This document shows, piece by piece, positions 37,733 to 49,625 of a DNA stretch of 64,000 nt (its first letter is position 1; each line of letters opens with the position of its first letter). Position numbers and translations under genes: made by a program. Under the pieces are notes generated by a model, which had not been told where the DNA came from, ran no database searches, and saw only the letters and a program-made list of their open reading frames with translations. Origin of the DNA: Puffinus mauretanicus (Eukaryota > Chordata > Aves > Procellariiformes > Procellariidae); assembly GCA_023333565.1 (NCBI GenBank), contig JAJKFH010002781.1, forward strand, positions 700,501 to 764,500. The letters run 5' to 3'.

Positions 37733-39526
37733 GAACAGGAGCAAAGGTGGAAATCAACACACAGTAAAAATTGCTGTTTGGATAAAGAGAGTTCTATCTA
37801 CTTCCTCACAAATAGTATTGTCTAAATCCTTTTACACGATATACCTGAAATCCTTACAGTGCTTTGTAGGGCTCTTTCACTAACTCGTAAACACACAGGA
37901 AAGAAGAAAAGCGTCAGTAACAGACTAAGGCAGTAGTAATGAACTGTGGAGTCAAGCTGCTGATAACAACAGGAGTTTAATATTAGCTATTAACCTCTAC
38001 AACATCCCTGCATTCAACTTGCAACCAGCTCTCAGAAAATGTTACCTTCCCTATTGATATGCAAGCCAAGAGAAATATTCATGTCTGAAGTTCTCGCAAT
38101 TACAAATTCTACTTTTGGTTAAGACTGTTGAACAAAAGAACTGATGCAATTGTGAAGCTTAAAATGTATGGATGCTCAAAATTTTGCAAGCATTTTTTTT
38201 GTGGAAGAGCTTGTCACTTCTGTGCAGATATATGATTTCTCCTGCAGAGACTGTAGGTCATCTTCAATAGTAAAAGATGGATTTCTGAATCACAGGAGGC
38301 AGGGAAGTGCATGGTTAGCTGAAGCTTCAAGCAAATTCTTACAGTTAACTGTGTAACTAAAATTAAACTGGTTATGTGCAAGTACAAACTCTCCACACTA
38401 AGGAAAATACATTTTTGGGGCTGGTAGGGGAAAGAAAGGGAGAGAGACTAAACTTTTCTTTCAGTATCATGTTTTAAGCAGCGCTAGGTCAAATTTTGAA
38501 AAGACTGTTTCTAGTTCCTATGATGGCTTGAGTTTCCATAACCAGAGGTGGCCAGGTTTGTCAGGAAGGGTGATATATTTCATTAAATAGAGTTCACCTT
38601 CCCCCAGCTTTATCAGACAAGCTTTTGGGAACACAGTCTGCAGTACATACCAGTTGGTCTAATACAACAAGGAGAACAAAATGCAAAAATAATGTTGCTT
38701 CCCACAAACACTGCCTTGCATTTATCTTTAGATTGTTGTGGATACAAACAATATTATTGCTGTGAAAATAACACCCAAAGGGGTGCATTTTTTCAGTTTT
38801 GGAGTTTCTCACAGCTCTAATCCATTGCTCTGGACACACTCAAGTCTTTGATCCCTTATTATGCTTACTGCTCAGTAAGTCTGATTCCCTAATCTCAATT
38901 CTTCTGAAAGATCTGGAAACATGCATGGAATTATCTGTTTTATCATGTGCAATATTCAAACTTCCTTTTAGTTCCTTTTGTTCCTAAATTTTATGTTCTG
39001 TATGTAGAACTACAGTAATCTGTGGGATGTTCTTTCATAGATTCTGTGAATATTTGAAAGCTAATGGTCTTTGAGGGGGTTTCACATTATCTCATTACTT
39101 TGCCATCTCAAATCACTGAGTATTTTAATCATGAAATGTAAACAAAGCAACAACAACAACAAAAAAAAACCCACAAAAACTGTCCCCTGGAAGTGCTGCA
39201 GTGATTTTGTGATGTAATTAATTTTTAATTCATTGGTAATGTAAACACTACTCCTAGCATGCCATCTTATGAAGTTCTTTTCAAAATGGATCACAATACG
39301 AAAGGAAAAGTAATGATGGCCCTTAACATGACTAAGCTTGTCTAGCTCCTATTTCTTCTTCAGTTAATTTCTCCTTCAAGGGGACGGTGGGGACAATTGT
39401 TTGAAATGCTGAAAAAGTCGAAAAAGTCTTCAAGTAGGATTTGTTGGAAACAGAGAGAAACTGAAAGAAAAAAAACCCCTAACCCCCAAGCCCCCCCAAA
39501 AACAAATATCTATTTGCTTAACAACA
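37733..39526. other. Non-coding DNA, no gene recognised
   Basis: AT-rich sequence with an A-run at 39162-39170 and a C-rich patch at 39476-39498 directly before the CR1. Confidence 0.5.
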
Positions 39527-39720
39527 AAGTAACAAACAATAGAACTAGAGGAAATGGCCTCAAGTTGCGCCAGGGGAGGTTTAGATTGGACATTAGGAGA
39601 AATTTCTTTACTGAAAGAGTGGTCAAGCCTTGGAACAGGCTGCCCAGGGAAGTGGTTGAGTCACCATCCCTCCAAGTATTTAAAAGACGTGTAGATGAGG
39701 TGCTTAGGGACATGGTTTAG
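39527..39720 (+). pseudogene. CR1 ORF2 extreme C-terminus, frame intact
   Basis: The last 60 residues or so of CR1 ORF2 are uninterrupted: [18 protein letters not shown], then [16 protein letters not shown], ending [12 protein letters not shown] followed by TAG at 39718-39720. The frame happens to stay open upstream to 39397, but that part is outside the CR1 and is chance. The 3' UTR and tail follow. It is a 5'-truncated relic and cannot encode a working enzyme. Confidence 0.85.
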
Positions 39721-39804
39721 TGGGCATCGTGGTGTTGAGTTGATGGTTGGACTCCATGATCTTAGAGGTCTTTTCCAAACTTTATGATTCTATGATTCTA
39801 TGAT
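39527..39804 (+). mobile_element. CR1 LINE, 5'-truncated 3' end
   Basis: A typical short CR1 insertion. It starts within the ORF2 end (AAGTAACAAACAATAG), passes GAGGAAATGGCCTCAAGTTG and CTGCCCAGGGAAGTGG, and ends in three TATGATTC-type tail units at 39783-39804. It looks only mildly diverged from the other young-type copies. Confidence 0.95.
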
Positions 39805-40771
39805 ATCTATCTTTATCTATCTCATGCATTTAATTAAATTGTGTGCTTCAAGCTTAGATACAGAAAAGAAGATCTTAAATTTAAAAAAAACCAAAACAAA
39901 TGAAACAGCTCCTATAAGAATTTTAGTACCAAAGGAAAAAAAAATACTCCTTTCAAATTTTGAAATGTTAGGGTTCCTCACCATATTAGATGGTGGTTCT
40001 TCACCACTGTCTCTTCTCTTTTTCCTACTTCTGTGTCCCATCATGAGAAAAAGGTTTTGTCTGAAAGCCTACTTCACAGCACTTTGTAGATTTTATTTCT
40101 AAATCACACTGATTTGTCTCTGCCATTTGTTGGCTAGTTCGAGTTCCTTCCTAAGCTAAGTTCTACCTGCCTAATGGATTTTATTGATAACCATAAGCAG
40201 TCTACCACAAACATGTATTTTAATCTTCTGTCTTGCACATTTACAAACAGGATATTTTTTAACTGATTCAAGTTAAAATACTACTATGATTTTAGGCTGT
40301 CCTAAAAAAATGGAAACAAGATTTAAACCAATAAAAATGTTGGGAATCTTTTTACATGGCTTCACCTTCTTAATCCTTAAAACTTCTCAAATTTTGTAGT
40401 TTTTCTCTCAGAATGAATAGGGCACTAAACCCAAAATCGAACACTAGCATGCTAGGACTTTCACAATCACAGGAGTCCAAGAGCTGAAGCTTTACAAAAA
40501 TGTGTAATATTTAAAATATTGAGATAAACTAAAAGATTTTGCACTATTATGAAGATGATGCATGCCATGTTTTTTAGCACAATTTTGCTATCAGGTGTAA
40601 GACTCGATGGCAAATGTTCAGTTTCTTTAAATATAGTAAAAAAGGAGTGTCATTCTCTTGGGTAAAAATTAAACCAACACAAGACACTATTAAGGGTAAC
40701 GATAATTTGTTAGTTGGTGTGTTTACAGTACATTGAAAGAACAATAGCAAATATAAAAAGCCACTTCAACT
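39805..40771. other. Non-coding DNA, no gene recognised
   Basis: AT-rich sequence. Opposite-strand chance frames overlap around 39817-40102. Confidence 0.5.
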
Positions 40772-41330
40772 TGTCGTGGTTTAACTCCAGCCAGCAACTA
40801 AGCCCCAGACAACCGCTCGCTCACTCCCCGCCGATCGGAATGGGGAGAGAATCGGAAGCGTAAAAGTGAGAAAAGTCGTGGGTTGAGATAAAGACAGTTT
40901 AATAGGTAAAGCAAAAGCTACGCATGCAAGCAAAGCAAACCAAGGAACTAATTCACTACTTCCCATTGGCAGGCAGGTGTTCAGCCATCTCCAGGAAAGC
41001 AGGGCTCCATCACGCGTAACGGTGACTTGGGAAGACAAATGCCATCACTCCAAACGTCCCCCCCTTCCTTCTTTTTTGCCCAGCCTTGTATGCTGAGCAT
41101 GATGTCATATGGTATGGAATATTCCATTGGCCAGTTGGGTCAGCTGTCCTGGCCATGCTCCATCCGAGCTTCTTGTGCACCTGGCAGAGCATGGGAAGCT
41201 GAAATGTCCTTCACTATGACCACTACTTAGCAACAGCTAAAACATCAGCGTGTTATCAACATTATTCTCCTACTAAATCCCAAACACAGCACTAAACCAA
41301 CTAGTAGGAAGAAAACTTCCTACCAGGACA
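40772..41330 (-). mobile_element. Solo LTR, minus strand
   Basis: A 559-bp LTR whose plus-strand copy runs from TGTCGTGGTTTAAC to CTACCAGGACA, giving TG...CA ends on the minus strand. It is the same subfamily as 24977-25567. The flanks share AACT on both sides (40768-40771 and 41331-41334), a possible short target duplication. The CRE-like site is kept (41100-41107). The TATA-like motif has decayed to CATACAAG in sense. ATTAAA in sense lies at 40898-40903. No internal retroviral sequence adjoins it. Confidence 0.9.
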
Positions 41331-42961
41331 AACTTCTACACAATAAATTTATGCACTTTTGTGAAAGAATACGTATATTTTTAGATCTCCAGGAAATGCT
41401 ATCACCAAGATATATAGCTGATGATAAAATCACAAAAAGTTCCATTTTGATGTCTTAATCAAAATTCTGTTTCTTTTAAAGAAATAAAATGTTACATGTC
41501 ACTTCTTGGGATTCTAAAAGGGTAACTAAATTCCTTACAGCAACCATGTGGCTTTTCATACTCAGAAGTCCATACTGTAAATGCAGTCATACAGGGAGAA
41601 AATCTGGGGGGAACCCCCCAAAGCACCCCTGGATAACATGATAGAAAGCAGAGGAAAGGTATGACAAGGTTCCTTTCACGTATCTGTCTTCCACTGAAAA
41701 ATGGAAAGGGTATAAATTATCAGTTTCCTATAAAAATTTCAGAAAACGAGAGTTAACGTAACAGGCAGAGGTTTTAGCAACATATGCACTCTCTTTTTCC
41801 TGCTTCTTTCACACAATACTGTCTTGCCCATGCCTGGATATTTGTTTCATTAACTATCTTTTCCAAAAGCTAGTAACAATAAAAAAGTCTTATGTCAGAA
41901 GCCAAGAAACTGCTCGGAATATATAAATAGAATATTTTTTTTTTTATACAGGCCACAACTACATGCCAATTAATTGTTATTATTCTCACTTGATTAAAAG
42001 ACTTTAACATGCAATATTTTTGCAGGGCTGATGCTGAAGATTGTTGACATGACCAGACCACTGCCATTGGGGTGATGAACTATGCAGGTATTTGACAAGA
42101 GAGGTCACTTCAATGAATATAAGTTATCATGTTTTTTTAAACCTCAAATCAATACTGTTAAAAACGGACACCTTGCTCTCCCTCAGCCTACTTATTTTTT
42201 AAATTTTCAAATATTATATTTTTGTTTTCATCCTTCTTTTACTGAAGATCCTTCCCTGTACCTCTACATCTTTGCCTCTACAGGTTGCTTTTATTTTCTC
42301 TTTCCTTTTATCACCATCTCCCTTTTTGTATCTCTCTCTTTATACTAGTAAAGTACAATGACTAAACTCTTCCTGCAAGTCACTACTACCTTTCAGCAGA
42401 TGGCACTGTTATTTAGTCTAACTAGCAGGGCAAGATAATTAACTTAAAACTCTTCTTAAACAATAAAATATAGACTCCTTTTTAACTGCATTTCCACCTT
42501 ATACACAAAAACAGTGACAAAATTACTGAAAAAAGATTAGAAAATTATTTTTAAAACATGAATGTGATAAAAATACATTATTACATGCAGACCTCCTTTA
42601 AAGGGGCTCTGGAACCATTTAATGAACTGCCACTCTTCTTTTCTTAGTGAACTACAAAAAATAATTTTTGGGGGGAATTTATAGCATTTACATAGCAGCA
42701 TTGCCCCACAACCCAAGCAGCTTATTTTGATTTTGTTGGCATGGTTGCTTATGCACATCTGCAAAGGACTGCTATAGGCATGAGTGCGGTCCCCCTGCCT
42801 GTGTGTGGTACAGGCTCTGTCCGACACGGGGAGCCCGCAGGGGTCTGCACTGCAGGTTCCCGCAGATGCCCAGGGAGTTCAGTGGAGAACAAGCAAGTGC
42901 TCTGTCAATGCTGTCAGAAAATTGATGCAACTTCTGTCAGCTCAAATTACAAGGAGAATTG
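41331..42961. other. Non-coding DNA, no gene recognised
   Basis: AT-rich sequence with pyrimidine-rich runs near 42215-42345. The 96-codon frame at 42537-42827 is not recognised. Confidence 0.5.
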
Positions 42962-43150
42962 TAGAATCATAGAACGGTTTGGGTTGCAAGGGACCTTAAA
43001 GATCTAGTTCCAACTCCCCTGACATGGGCAGGGACACCTTCCCTTAGACCAGGTTGCTCAAAACCCCATCTAACCTGGCCTTGAACACTTCCAGGGATGG
43101 GGCATCCACAACTTCTCTGGGTAACGTGATCCAGTGCCTCACCACCCTCA
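42962..43150 (-). mobile_element. Outer CR1, 3' tail part
   Basis: The minus strand reads the end of an older CR1 subfamily: GTGGTGAGGCACTGGATCAC, GAAGTTGTGGATGCCCCA, AGCAACCTGGTCTAAGGGAA, then TTCTATGATTC at the left edge. It stops in mid-element at CCCTCAT (43143-43149) and resumes at 44175 after an inserted CR1. Confidence 0.9.
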
Positions 43151-44174
43151 TGGGTAAAAAACTGGCTGGACGGCCGAGCCCAGAGAGTTGTGGTGAACGG
43201 AGTTAAATCCAGTTGGCGGCCGGTCATGAGCGGTGTTCCCCAGGGCTCAGTACTGGGCCAGTCCTGTTCAATATCTTTATCAATGATCTGGATGAGGGGA
43301 TCGAGTGCTCCCTTAGTAAGTTTGCAGACGACACCAAGTTGGGCGGGAGTGTTGATCTGCTGGAGGGTAGGAAGGCTCTGCAGAGGGACCTGGACAGGTT
43401 GGATCGATGGGCCGAGACCAACTGTATGAGGTTCAACAAGGCCAAGTGCCGGGTCCTGCACTTCGGCCACAACAACCCCAGGCAACGCTACAGGCTTGGG
43501 GAAGAGGATGTAAGCTGCCCGAGCCAGCTGGAACATGAGCCTAGTGGCCTAGTGGCCAAGAATGTCTGCATCCCACAGCCTTGCATTAGGAACAGTGTGA
43601 CTCAGCAGGAGTAGGGAGGTGATCGTGGTCCCTGTAATTCGCACTGGTGAGGCTTGACTTCATCACTGTGGCAGGTTCAGTTTTGGGCCCCTCACTACAA
43701 GAAGGACATGGAGGTGCTGGAGCATGTCCAGAGGAGGGCAACGAAGCTGGTGAAGGGCCTGGAGCACAAGTCTATGAGGGAGCGGCTGAGGGAACTGGGG
43801 GTTGTTTAGCCTGGAGAAGAGGAGGCTGAGGGGAGACCTCATCGCGCTCTACAACTACCTGAAAGGAGGTTGTAGTGAGGTGGGTGTTGGTCTCTTCTCC
43901 CAAGTAACTAAGCGATGGACGAGAGGAAATGGCCTCAAGTTGCCAAGGGAGGTTTAGATTGGACATTAGGAGAAATTTCTTTACTGAAAGAGTGGTCAGG
44001 CCTTGGAACAGGCTGCCCAGGGAAGTGGTGAGTCACCATCCCTGGAAGTATTTAAAAGACGTGTAGATGAGGCCCTTAGGGACATGGTTTAGTGGACATG
44101 GTGTGTTGGGTTGACGGTTGGACACGATGATCTTAGAGGTCTTTTCCAACCTTAATGATTCTATGATTCTATGA
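43151..44174 (+). mobile_element. Younger CR1 nested inside an older CR1
   Basis: A 5'-truncated CR1 of about 1 kb starts near AAAAACTGGCTGGACGG and ends in the ATTCTATGATTCTATGATT tail. It holds the ORF2 reverse transcriptase end and the full 3' UTR. The outer CR1 is continuous once this piece is removed, which fixes the boundaries to within a few bases. A CAT at the left edge and CAT just after the tail (44174-44177) may be a very short target duplication or ambiguity. Confidence 0.92.
43190..43614 (+). pseudogene. CR1 ORF2 reverse transcriptase remnant, frameshifted
   Basis: The frame starting at 43190 carries the reverse transcriptase block [10 protein letters not shown]. Near 43250-43262 one G is missing compared with related CR1 copies, and the domain continues in the frame of 43213-43614: [17 protein letters not shown], then the catalytic FADD motif at 43321-43332, then [16 protein letters not shown]. 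After RLGEE the sequence is scrambled by an internal deletion, and it ends at QQE. CR1 ORF2 reverse-transcribes element RNA at a nicked target. This copy is inactive through truncation, the shift and the deletion. Confidence 0.9.
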
Positions 44175-44482
44175 TTCATAATGAAGAATTTCTTCCTAAT
44201 ATCTACTCTAAATCCACCACCCTCTTTCAGTTTAAAGCCATGAGCCCTTGTCCTATCACTACATGCCCCTGTAAAAAGTCCCTCTTGTAGGTCTCTTTCA
44301 GTACTGGAAGGCTCCTGTAAGGTCTCCCTGAAGCCTTCTCCAGAGCAGAGTAGAGGGGCAAAATCACTTCCCTCGACCTGCTGGTCATGCTTCTTTTGAT
44401 GCAACCCAGGATATAGTTGGCTTTCTGGGCTGCAAGCACACATTGCTGGGTCCTGTTGAGCTTCTCATCAACCAACATCAAG
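44175..44482 (-). mobile_element. Outer CR1, upstream part
   Basis: This continues the element at 42962-43150 on the minus strand. Its sense frame includes [20 protein letters not shown] and [14 protein letters not shown], typical of CR1 ORF2. At about 44335-44345 some 190 bp of the usual ORF2 end are missing, joined at a short CTCTGG-like overlap. The similarity ends near 44482 (GAGCTTCTCATC on the plus strand), so it is 5'-truncated. Confidence 0.9.
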
Positions 44483-44959
44483 ATGATTATCAACACCATC
44501 AACCATCAACCAAGATGAATCAGATCTCTTAACTCTGTCCCCAGTAGCACTCTGGCTGCTGGAAGGCAGCTGTGTGAGCAGGAGTTTCTCCAGGCTGCTG
44601 CCAGCCCCGCTGTTTTCCCAACAGCTCTCTTCTGAGGATCCCTGAGGTGGAAAACCATATTCTATCAGTTTTCTCAGACTGATCTATGCACTTCTACTTG
44701 CAGGTTGCTCCCATGACCTTTCTGTTAAAGTTAGCACTGGCTATTTTACCTCTAACACATCCTATAGCCTTTCAGCTTCAGTTGCCTTTCATCTTCTTGT
44801 CAGAGCAAACTACTAAAGGTGAGACTGCTTAAATTTTTCTGGCCCTCAGACTATTACCCCCCTGTTGCTCTTCCACCAGTGAGGAAAGAGCAGGAAAGGT
44901 GGACTGGGATGGGAAGCAAAAGGTTGAGGTTGTGTTCTAGAGGGTCCCCAGCAATACAG
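44483..44959. other. Unassigned spacer inside the CR1 cluster
   Basis: It starts with a degenerate ATCAACCA repeat (about 44470-44515), then moderately GC-rich sequence of unknown origin. It might be old CR1 or other repeat DNA, but I cannot align it. Confidence 0.4.
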
Positions 44960-46105
44960 GGCTGAAGGGGCCTACCTCAAGTATATGCACATAAATAAGG
45001 GACAGCCTACAGGACATTATCATAGGGAAAGCTCTCATACCTTTTCTGGGAAATTAACATGACTGGGTACTTCTCTGAAGCATCTGTGGGAAACAACAGG
45101 ATGAACCAGAGGTCTGCGTGAAGTTACAGGACTACTATTTCATTGGGATGACATAGACCAGGTGGGATAGCTCACACAGCTGGAGCACTGTGATGGATGG
45201 ACATAGACTTTTTAGGAAGGACAGGCTGGGAATGTAAAGAGGGGGAGCTGAGTTTTTTGTGAGTAACAGGAATACATGAAGCTCTGCCTAGACATGGACA
45301 ATGAGCCAGTCATGAGCTGGTTCAGGAGTAGACTGACCAATGTGGGTGATGTTCTGGTGGGTGTCTGCTACACATCACCTGATCAGGATGTAGTAGTAGA
45401 TGAGGCCTTCTTCAGGCAACTGGGAGAATCCTCACATTGGCCAGCTCTGGTCCTCATGGGGAACTTAATCTACCCTAATATCTGCTGGAAGAACAACACT
45501 GCTGTGTTCTACTGCCTATGCAGGAGGTTTTGGGACTGCATTCCTAACACAGGTGATCAAGGAGCCAACAAGAAGAGGCCACTCTGATAGGTCTGATTCT
45601 GACAACAAGAACTGCTTAGGGATGTGAAGGCCAACAGCAGCCTTGGCTGTAGTGAACATGAGATGGTGAAGTTCAGGATCCTCAGAGGAGGGAACAAGGC
45701 AAAAAGCAGGATCACATCCCTGGTCTTCATGAGAGCAGATTTTAGCCATTTCAGGGGCCTGCTTGGAAAAATCCAATGTAATACAGTCTAGGAAAAAAAA
45801 GAGGAGTCCAGGAAAGCTGGTTGATTTTCAAGATTCACTTCCAGTGGTCCATTCCAACATGCAGGAAATCAAGCAAAGGCAGCAGGAAGCATTCATGGAT
45901 GAACCAGGAGCTCCTGACTATACTCAAATGTAAAAAGGATGCATACAAGAGGTCTAAGCAGCATTGGGCAACTGAAGAGGAACATAGAGATACTGTCCGG
46001 GTATGCAGGGATAGCATTAGGAAAGCCAAAGCCCACTTGGAGTTGAATCTGGCAAGGGATGTAAAGAAAGAAAGATTTTTACAGGTACAGCAGCAGCAAA
46101 GAGAA
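44960..46105 (+). mobile_element. CR1 LINE fragment, 5' half of ORF2
   Basis: It begins near GGGCCTACCTCAAG, a CR1 ORF2 start-region motif, includes AACAGGATGAACCAGAGGTC, and runs through the endonuclease domain into the linker before the reverse transcriptase. Similarity is lost after AGCAGCAGCAAAGAGAAG. It has neither the reverse transcriptase nor the 3' tail. Confidence 0.85.
45276..46105 (+). pseudogene. CR1 ORF2 APE-type endonuclease remnant
   Basis: The frame 45276-45587 reads LVGVCYTSPDQ, then ALVLMGNLIYPNICWKNNTA, matching the GVCYRPPDQ and LMGDFNHPDICW blocks of CR1 endonucleases. The catalytic Asp of the GDFN motif is replaced by Asn (codon 45462-45464). Further on, in another frame, CSEHEMVKFRILRGG carries Glu instead of Asp in the SDH catalytic motif (45651-45659). 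The region 45890-46060 reads WMNQELLTILKCKKDAY and DTVRVCRDSIRKAKAHLELN, the linker before the reverse transcriptase. The enzyme would normally nick target DNA. Stops, frameshifts and lost catalytic residues make this a dead relic. Confidence 0.88.
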
Positions 46106-49100
46106 GACTCTCTTCTCTTCACTTCACTCTCACCTATCTCAACCCTCCTAAACATTTTTGTTGCTTTCAACTCCAGCATTCTGTCCTAATTTCCTTTCTC
46201 CAGCCATCACCTTCCAGTACTTCACAGTTCCTTAAACATCGTGTCTTTTCCCATTTGCCATTTTAATTGCACTTTTTTCTATACTTTTAATCTCATCTCT
46301 GCTTCTCATTCCTTTCAGTGTTCTGTCTTTTTCTTTTTCCCTTGACTATCAAGCCATTTCCTCAAGTAAGTCATAGTCCGCCACCTCACAGATATTCACA
46401 TAATTAAGCCCAATGAAGTTGTCGGTTTTTGTACGCTATTTGTCTATGATTCATAAACTGAGAATGGAGGTACAGAAGCATAGCCTTTTTAGATGCTTTA
46501 CTTTTATTCCTGTAAGAGTTACTGCTGCTGTTTCCATGCCCTCCATCAACCTTACTAGCTCCTCTCAGTATTTCATGCTTCCTGGTGCGTGTCAATGCCC
46601 CATCTCCTGTCAATGTATTTCCATTGTCCACTTTCCGTTCACTGAACTGTACCCAAAGCCTTTCATCCTTCCTTCATGTTTCTTTAAGTTCCCCTGAAAA
46701 ATTCTTAAATTTCTTGACATTTTTGTCTGCTTGCTTAATAATTAGAAAATCTTACAAATTCTTTAACTTCAGATCTGACTTTCCTACTCATTCATTCATT
46801 CATCTTAGATAAGATTCTACAAATCTTTTTAGCACAAGCAGCTCATCACAAGCTTCTTTTACCAAGCCTTAATTCTTCCTCCAAATGTTATGTTGCAATT
46901 ACCTTCCAGTCTTGCTAAAGGGAGAAAGCTAATATTGGAAAACTTCCAAGTGGATCAAACTGGGGAGAGGGTGCTAAATAGTAATGAAACTGGGAGCAGA
47001 TGGTGTAGATGTATGAGTGTTATGGAAAATATTTAGATTTCAATCAGTATACAAGTACTAGGAGATAAGAAATTATTTTAATTCTGCTAATGTTTTTATT
47101 TAAACTTCATATTTTTCCTGGTAACATGGTAATATGAACATCACGTTTTCACAAGGCTGTCATTTAATGCCATTAACAAATAAGAGTATCATATTACGGA
47201 TTAAGTTATTTTCCAAATCACATCATTCAATGCCCGTTAGAATAGTTTTATGGCATTTAAACATTATTTAAACATGAATTGTGGTAGTATCCTATTATAT
47301 CCATTGCTTAAACAATCCTTTGCTTCTCAGAAGAATTTTAGTTTTCTGGATTAAAATCAACAAAAATAATCTGGACACTGAGAGATGAATGAGATTACTA
47401 CAAATTTAAGATAATCTAACTTGCTGGTTGCAAAAAAAACTTATCTGTTGGACCAGAGCTGAACAGTGACTGTCCTCTTATTGGGTCAGCCAGATAGAAG
47501 ACATGGAAAATGGAATTGCAATTTTTTGAAGCAGCCATGATATAACACGTGTCAACAGTCCCTTTTATTGTTAACTATTATTGTTCTTTTGTGACATGAA
47601 ATGTGTAAGATTTTAAAATATTTAACATTTCAAAAATACACTTCAACAATAATGTGGAGAGATCTGATCTGTGTTCTTTGCTTAAATAAATCATCTAGAA
47701 TTGAATAAGGATATTAGTTGATAAGTTTTTGACCAAGCAAATTAATTTAAACTCTATGAATTTGCCATTCTTACATTACCTTGTGTTTTCAGTAAAAATA
47801 CCGTCTTGGCAAAAATATCTGTTGTCTAAAAACAAAATGGATTTGACAGAAAATCCCTAAAAGCCCGGTATTTTTGAAATGTTTTCCTGTAAATCTCAAA
47901 GGGACACATTCAAATTATTTTGTCAGCCCCTTTGCATGGAAAAATATTTTTTACCCTTCCTGTTTCCCTTCCTTCCAAAGCTGACCTAAATTTCTTAATT
48001 ATAAGTAAGAGTTTCGATGTTTAGCATTCTTCTTTGGCGCAAACATCCCAGCATCCTGTTCTGGCCCAGACCAGAACAAAACCTGCTCCAAGAGAAGGAG
48101 TCATATACAAAGGAAGACTTTATTTACGTATTGAAAAAGAAGTACAAAACATAACATGACATAGAAAACTATTTAAACTACTGAAGTACTTCACAAGTAT
48201 TGGCATGTCATAAATATTACACACCTCCACCATAGTTTTTATTTGGTTTAAATTCTGTAGCCTTCTTGGAGCTCTTATTTTTACCCATGTTCTTACCCTT
48301 TGACTTAGTCAAGTAAAATATCCTTACCTGCTGTCGAACATCTGACATGAAATGAATTAGTCCATAATGGTAAACTACCTAGCTAAGCAAGTTGTGCCTG
48401 TTGTGTTTTTGACAGTAGCACTCTTTGTGCATCCAGAATAAATATTTTCTAAAAGTTTGTTTCACTTGTCTAGGAGGACAAACTGTTTTTTTGGGAGCGG
48501 TCTAGGTTAAATAAGATGCTGGGTTTTACCTACATCTAGGAAAAGGAAGAATGTGTTTAAACATAACAAAACTTTGGTTTTCCTTATCAGATTATATTTA
48601 ACTATCAGAGTTTCTTCTGAGAAAAAGTATGGCTAAAGCATAGGTAAAGGAATACTGTATTTCAGAAGCACTGAAGACTATCAGCATTTTTATTTTCTTT
48701 CTAAAAATTAATTCCAATATTAAAGTTAATTTTTAATTAGATGCATGGATGGAAACTCATTTACTGATGCTATAAAATTACTTCCCAACTATAATAATGT
48801 AGTTAGATAAGGTGTATATTAATTAGTTCAGATATGCTAAATTGGAAGTAAGGGAAGACACCAATTTGGACACATGTACAGTTAAGTGCATCTCAAGTAG
48901 GAGGACTGTAATTTATTCACATGATCAAATACAAAAAGTAAAAGCTTTTTCAGGACTATTAATAACTGACTGAGGAATCTAGTTCTAAAAATTCTGAAGG
49001 AAGCATACAGTAAGGAATCTGTTACAGTAATTATAGTGGCATCAGTTAAATTATTACTGCATTGAATAATAGCTATACAGATTATTGTACCAGAGCAAAG

Positions 49101-49625
49101 TATATGCTTACAGCTATCAAGTGTATTTTATAATGAGCTTTCTCAATGGCAGTATGGGAATTTCAAAGCTTGCTCTTGTTTTCTCTTCGGTTTAACTTTC
49201 TGCAAGGAGATTGTTAGTTGCAATTTCAGATCAAAAAGTAAAAGGCCCCGGAGCCCTGGATGCCAGAGGAGGTTTATGGCAGGCTGACCAGAATCTCCAG
49301 AGTGTTCAGTGAGATTTGGAAGATTTTACTGGTATTTTATTGTTGGATATATTTCCAGTGCCAGTAGGATTCTCTGTGATGCTGATGAATTGCTTCAGTG
49401 TGTCAGGACTGGTAAGCCTGTAACATGTTCATACAATCCATGGGGAAGAAGTACAAGAGCTTTTATGAAGCTCATGCAAAAGTGCTTGGTGATCGAACAC
49501 AGCCAAGGACTCTACATGCTCAGAAGGAGTTGGTATTAGGAATTCTTGGATAGTGCACATAAAGAAATTTTACTCTATAATTCAGGTGGGCAATGAACAG
49601 TTTACTGAGATACATTCTCTGTGGT
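46106..49625. other. Non-coding DNA, no gene recognised
   Basis: AT-rich, with pyrimidine-rich sequence at about 46110-46340. Chance frames up to 94 codons. No repeat family recognised. Confidence 0.5.

Noticed and set aside
24977..41330. Reading the two same-strand LTRs as the ends of one 16-kb provirus
   Set aside because: The sequence between them shows no primer-binding site, gag, pol or env and contains other repeats and ordinary AT-rich DNA.
42967..43536. 189-codon minus-strand open frame, the longest in the window
   Set aside because: It lies antisense across the outer CR1 tail and the sense CR1 reverse transcriptase remnant, so it is a shadow frame.
45835..46179. 114-codon minus-strand frame
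   Set aside because: It is antisense to the CR1 ORF2 linker region.
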